Assembly: GCA_021397835.1 (NCBI GenBank)
Contig: JAJFZO010000272.1
Location: 372,001 to 436,000, forward strand
Direction of reading: 5' to 3'
From: Moringa oleifera
Lineage: Eukaryota > Streptophyta > Magnoliopsida > Brassicales > Moringaceae
Length of the DNA: 64,000 nt
Shown here piece by piece: positions 62,429 to 64,000 of this stretch (position 1 is its first letter; each line of letters starts with the position of its first letter). The notes beneath the pieces are model-generated. The model was not told the origin of the DNA, searched no databases, and saw nothing but the letters and a program-made list of their open reading frames with translations. The position numbers and the translations under genes were made by a program.

Positions 62429-64000
62429 AAGTCTTTTGGTTCCCCTAGTGCTGTTGTCAGCACGTGCCAACACTAATAACTGCCCCGCAATAATAATTGG
62501 GCAATATTTGGGTTCCCTTGAAACATGCACGAGCTTCTACCTACCCCAACAACTTTCAAACAACCATCGTTAAGCCTTCCTAATAGGAACAATGACTGCT
62601 ATTTAGCAATCATTGGGGTAACCCAGCATAGATATTTAGCAACTTTAGTGACAATCGTTGGGTATTCGCTGAGTTTTGTTTTTGCTAGCACTAGCATTTA
62701 CGAGCATCAACGACTTCCCAACAGTAGTCGTTAGGCTCTACCAACGTGAGCAACTATCATTGGTTCGTCTCTAGGTTGTCTCGATGCTAGTACTAGCATC
62801 TATTGGTGCTAACAACTACCCCGTAATAATGGTTGGGCAGTCCTTGGGTTCTTCTTATGCTTGTTTCATCATTTGCGAGCACTAATAACTACTCTATGAC
62901 AATAACTCGACAGTCACTAGGTTCCTTCAAAGTTGATGTGAGTGCCTACGAGCACCAGCATCGTCCTTGCATAAGTTTTTGGGTTCTCCCACAATTAATG
63001 TTACGTTGTCGCTCGACTCTTTCTGCAATTGGCCTCATGTCTATGTGTGCTAGTAAGTGCCACTAGGCTAATGCTAGGAAAACCAAACGCTGATGTCTGC
63101 TAAGGCATGCTACTGTTGCTAGGTCATTACAAAGTTGCTCTAGCACTTACAGTACGATCTACTAGCGCTTGCGATTGCCCGACAACAGTTGTTGGGCTAT
63201 CTTAAATCCATTCACTATCGAAGGGTTGTCCCTAGGCTCCACCGATGTCGGCACCAGCTTTTTGTAATGTCGCCTTCTACTAATACTTATCACAGCCGCC
63301 CAACAAAAGCTGGATAGTCAATGGGCTCTCTTAATGCTTACCCTCATGTTTACCTATGCCAATGACTGTCGAGCTATAGTCGTTTGGCTCTCCCAACACC
63401 AGCGACTGTCATGGGCTGATCGTTAAGCTTCCCTAGTGCTAGTACTAACGTATACAAACATTGGAAACCGCCTCGCAAAAATGACACAGCTGTCCCTAGG
63501 TTCCCCTCATGTCAACGCTAGTTTCTGCCAACACGTGTAACTACCCCACAGTAGTAGCAAGGCAACCGTTCGATCCCTTCAAACTTGGCACAAAGGTCTG
63601 CTAGCACCGGTGACTTCTTCACAACAGTCATTAGGCTTTCCCAATGCCAACCACTATTATTAGTGTGTCGTTATGCTCCTTTAGTGCCTGCCCTCACGTC
63701 TACCTATGCCAACAACAACCGTTCAGCCTTCATGGGGGGAACCTAGTACAGATCTCTACCAATATCAGTAGCTATCACTGTGTCATTGCATGGCTCCCAT
63801 AGTGCTGGCGTTAGCCTCTACTAATGTCAACGACTACTCGACATCAATAATTGGGCTCTTCCAACACCAGCATCTATCATGCAGTCATCAACCGTGTCCT
63901 TTGATGCTGGCACTGACATCTATCGACATGAGAAATTGCATGCTAGAATAGCTGAGAAGTCTCTTGGTTTGCCTCGTATTGATATCGATGTTTGCCAATA
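62429..64000. repeat. HOR copy 35 (partial, cut by the window end)
   Basis: R unit of which 1,572 bp are present. One small loss lies near 62990, where the usual CAGTGCCCACTACTACTG is reduced (GTTCTCCCACAATTAATG). The array continues past 64000. Confidence 0.88.

Larger units (their letters stand above)
1..64000. repeat. Higher-order satellite DNA array filling the window
   Basis: Every stretch I read aligns to the same family of short monomers. Landmarks such as the motif around CATAAGTTTTTGGGCTCT or AAGTCTTTTGGTTCACC recur about every 1,780 bp from one end to the other, always in the same orientation except for one 50 bp segment. Neighbouring copies differ by many substitutions and small indels, so this is an old, diverged array apart from its right end. 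There is no unique sequence longer than a few tens of bases, no transposon-like insertion, and neither array edge is present. A centromeric, pericentromeric or knob-type heterochromatic location is an inference from the structure only. I do not recognise the family. Confidence 0.97.

Noticed and set aside
1..64000. A gene for one giant repetitive protein
   Set aside because: All frames are interrupted every hundred codons or less, and the monomer spacings (40, 56, 62, 72, 73) do not keep one reading frame.
1..64000. CRISPR array
   Set aside because: Repeats directly abut one another, have no unique spacers of constant length, and are far too diverged between copies.
1..64000. Telomere-like TTAGGG or TTTAGGG runs
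   Set aside because: Isolated TTAGG/TTAGGG words come from the GTTAGGCTCT and CATTAGGGC variants of the monomer. There are no tandem runs.
1..64000. CENP-B box
   Set aside because: I found no convincing TTCGNNNNANNCGGG match by eye. A centromere role can be neither supported nor excluded from sequence alone.
1..64000. tRNA or rRNA gene cluster with a 1.78 kb repeat
   Set aside because: No tRNA-like cloverleaf, A/B box pair or conserved rRNA stretch was seen, and no part of the unit is markedly more conserved than the rest, as a transcribed gene would be.

Overview
The whole 64 kb window is one head-to-tail satellite DNA array. I find no gene, RNA gene or transposon that I can support. The longest open frame is 126 codons. 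The short open frames lie on both strands, recur at the same place in successive repeat units, and are broken by stops and by indels that are not multiples of three. A long higher-order satellite whose CpG positions appear in decayed forms (CG, CA, TG) points to methylated heterochromatin of a eukaryote. A plant or other large genome is plausible, but nothing in the sequence fixes the taxon. I do not recognise the satellite as a named family. || The array has three levels, read by eye. (1) Related monomers of about 72, 62, 56 and 40 bp, built around a core like CCAACACCAGCAACTGCCC followed by GTYRTTGGGCTCT. (2) Blocks of about 247 bp (40+62+72+72), with shortened types of about 219, 191 and 161 bp. 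(3) A higher-order repeat (HOR) of about 1,780 bp made of eight such blocks in a fixed order. Taking the AAGTCTTTTGG motif as phase zero, HOR copies start at 1383, 3167, 4852, 6586, 8273, 10066, 11689, 13460, 15240, 16718, 18501, 20084, 21725, 22802, 24526, 26193, 27975, 28862, 30638, 32342, 34045, 35836, 37617, 39372, 41091, 42831, 45803, 47816, 50670, 53534, 55305, 57083, 58865, 60648 and 62429. Both window edges cut through a unit, so the array continues on both sides. || Diagnostic variants divide the array into four zones. L is about 1-10 kb, with copy 5 transitional. M1 is about 11.2-35.2 kb and has a TAAGGGAGCC variant that replaces GCAAGGCAGCC. M2 is about 35.2-51.9 kb. R is about 51.9-64 kb; its copies from 53534 on are nearly uniform at 1,771-1,783 bp. 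L, M1 and M2 are full of deletion derivatives, chimeric units and small rearrangements. || The main oddities are a 50 bp inverted segment at 3639-3688; a template-switch-like perfect inverted repeat at 9043-9078; a chimeric segment shared by 46.3 and 49.2 kb; a subfamily boundary that coincides with a deletion junction at about 51.905 kb; and recurrent hairpins and palindromes at fixed positions. Coordinates and lengths were counted by hand; junctions are good to roughly 10 bp.
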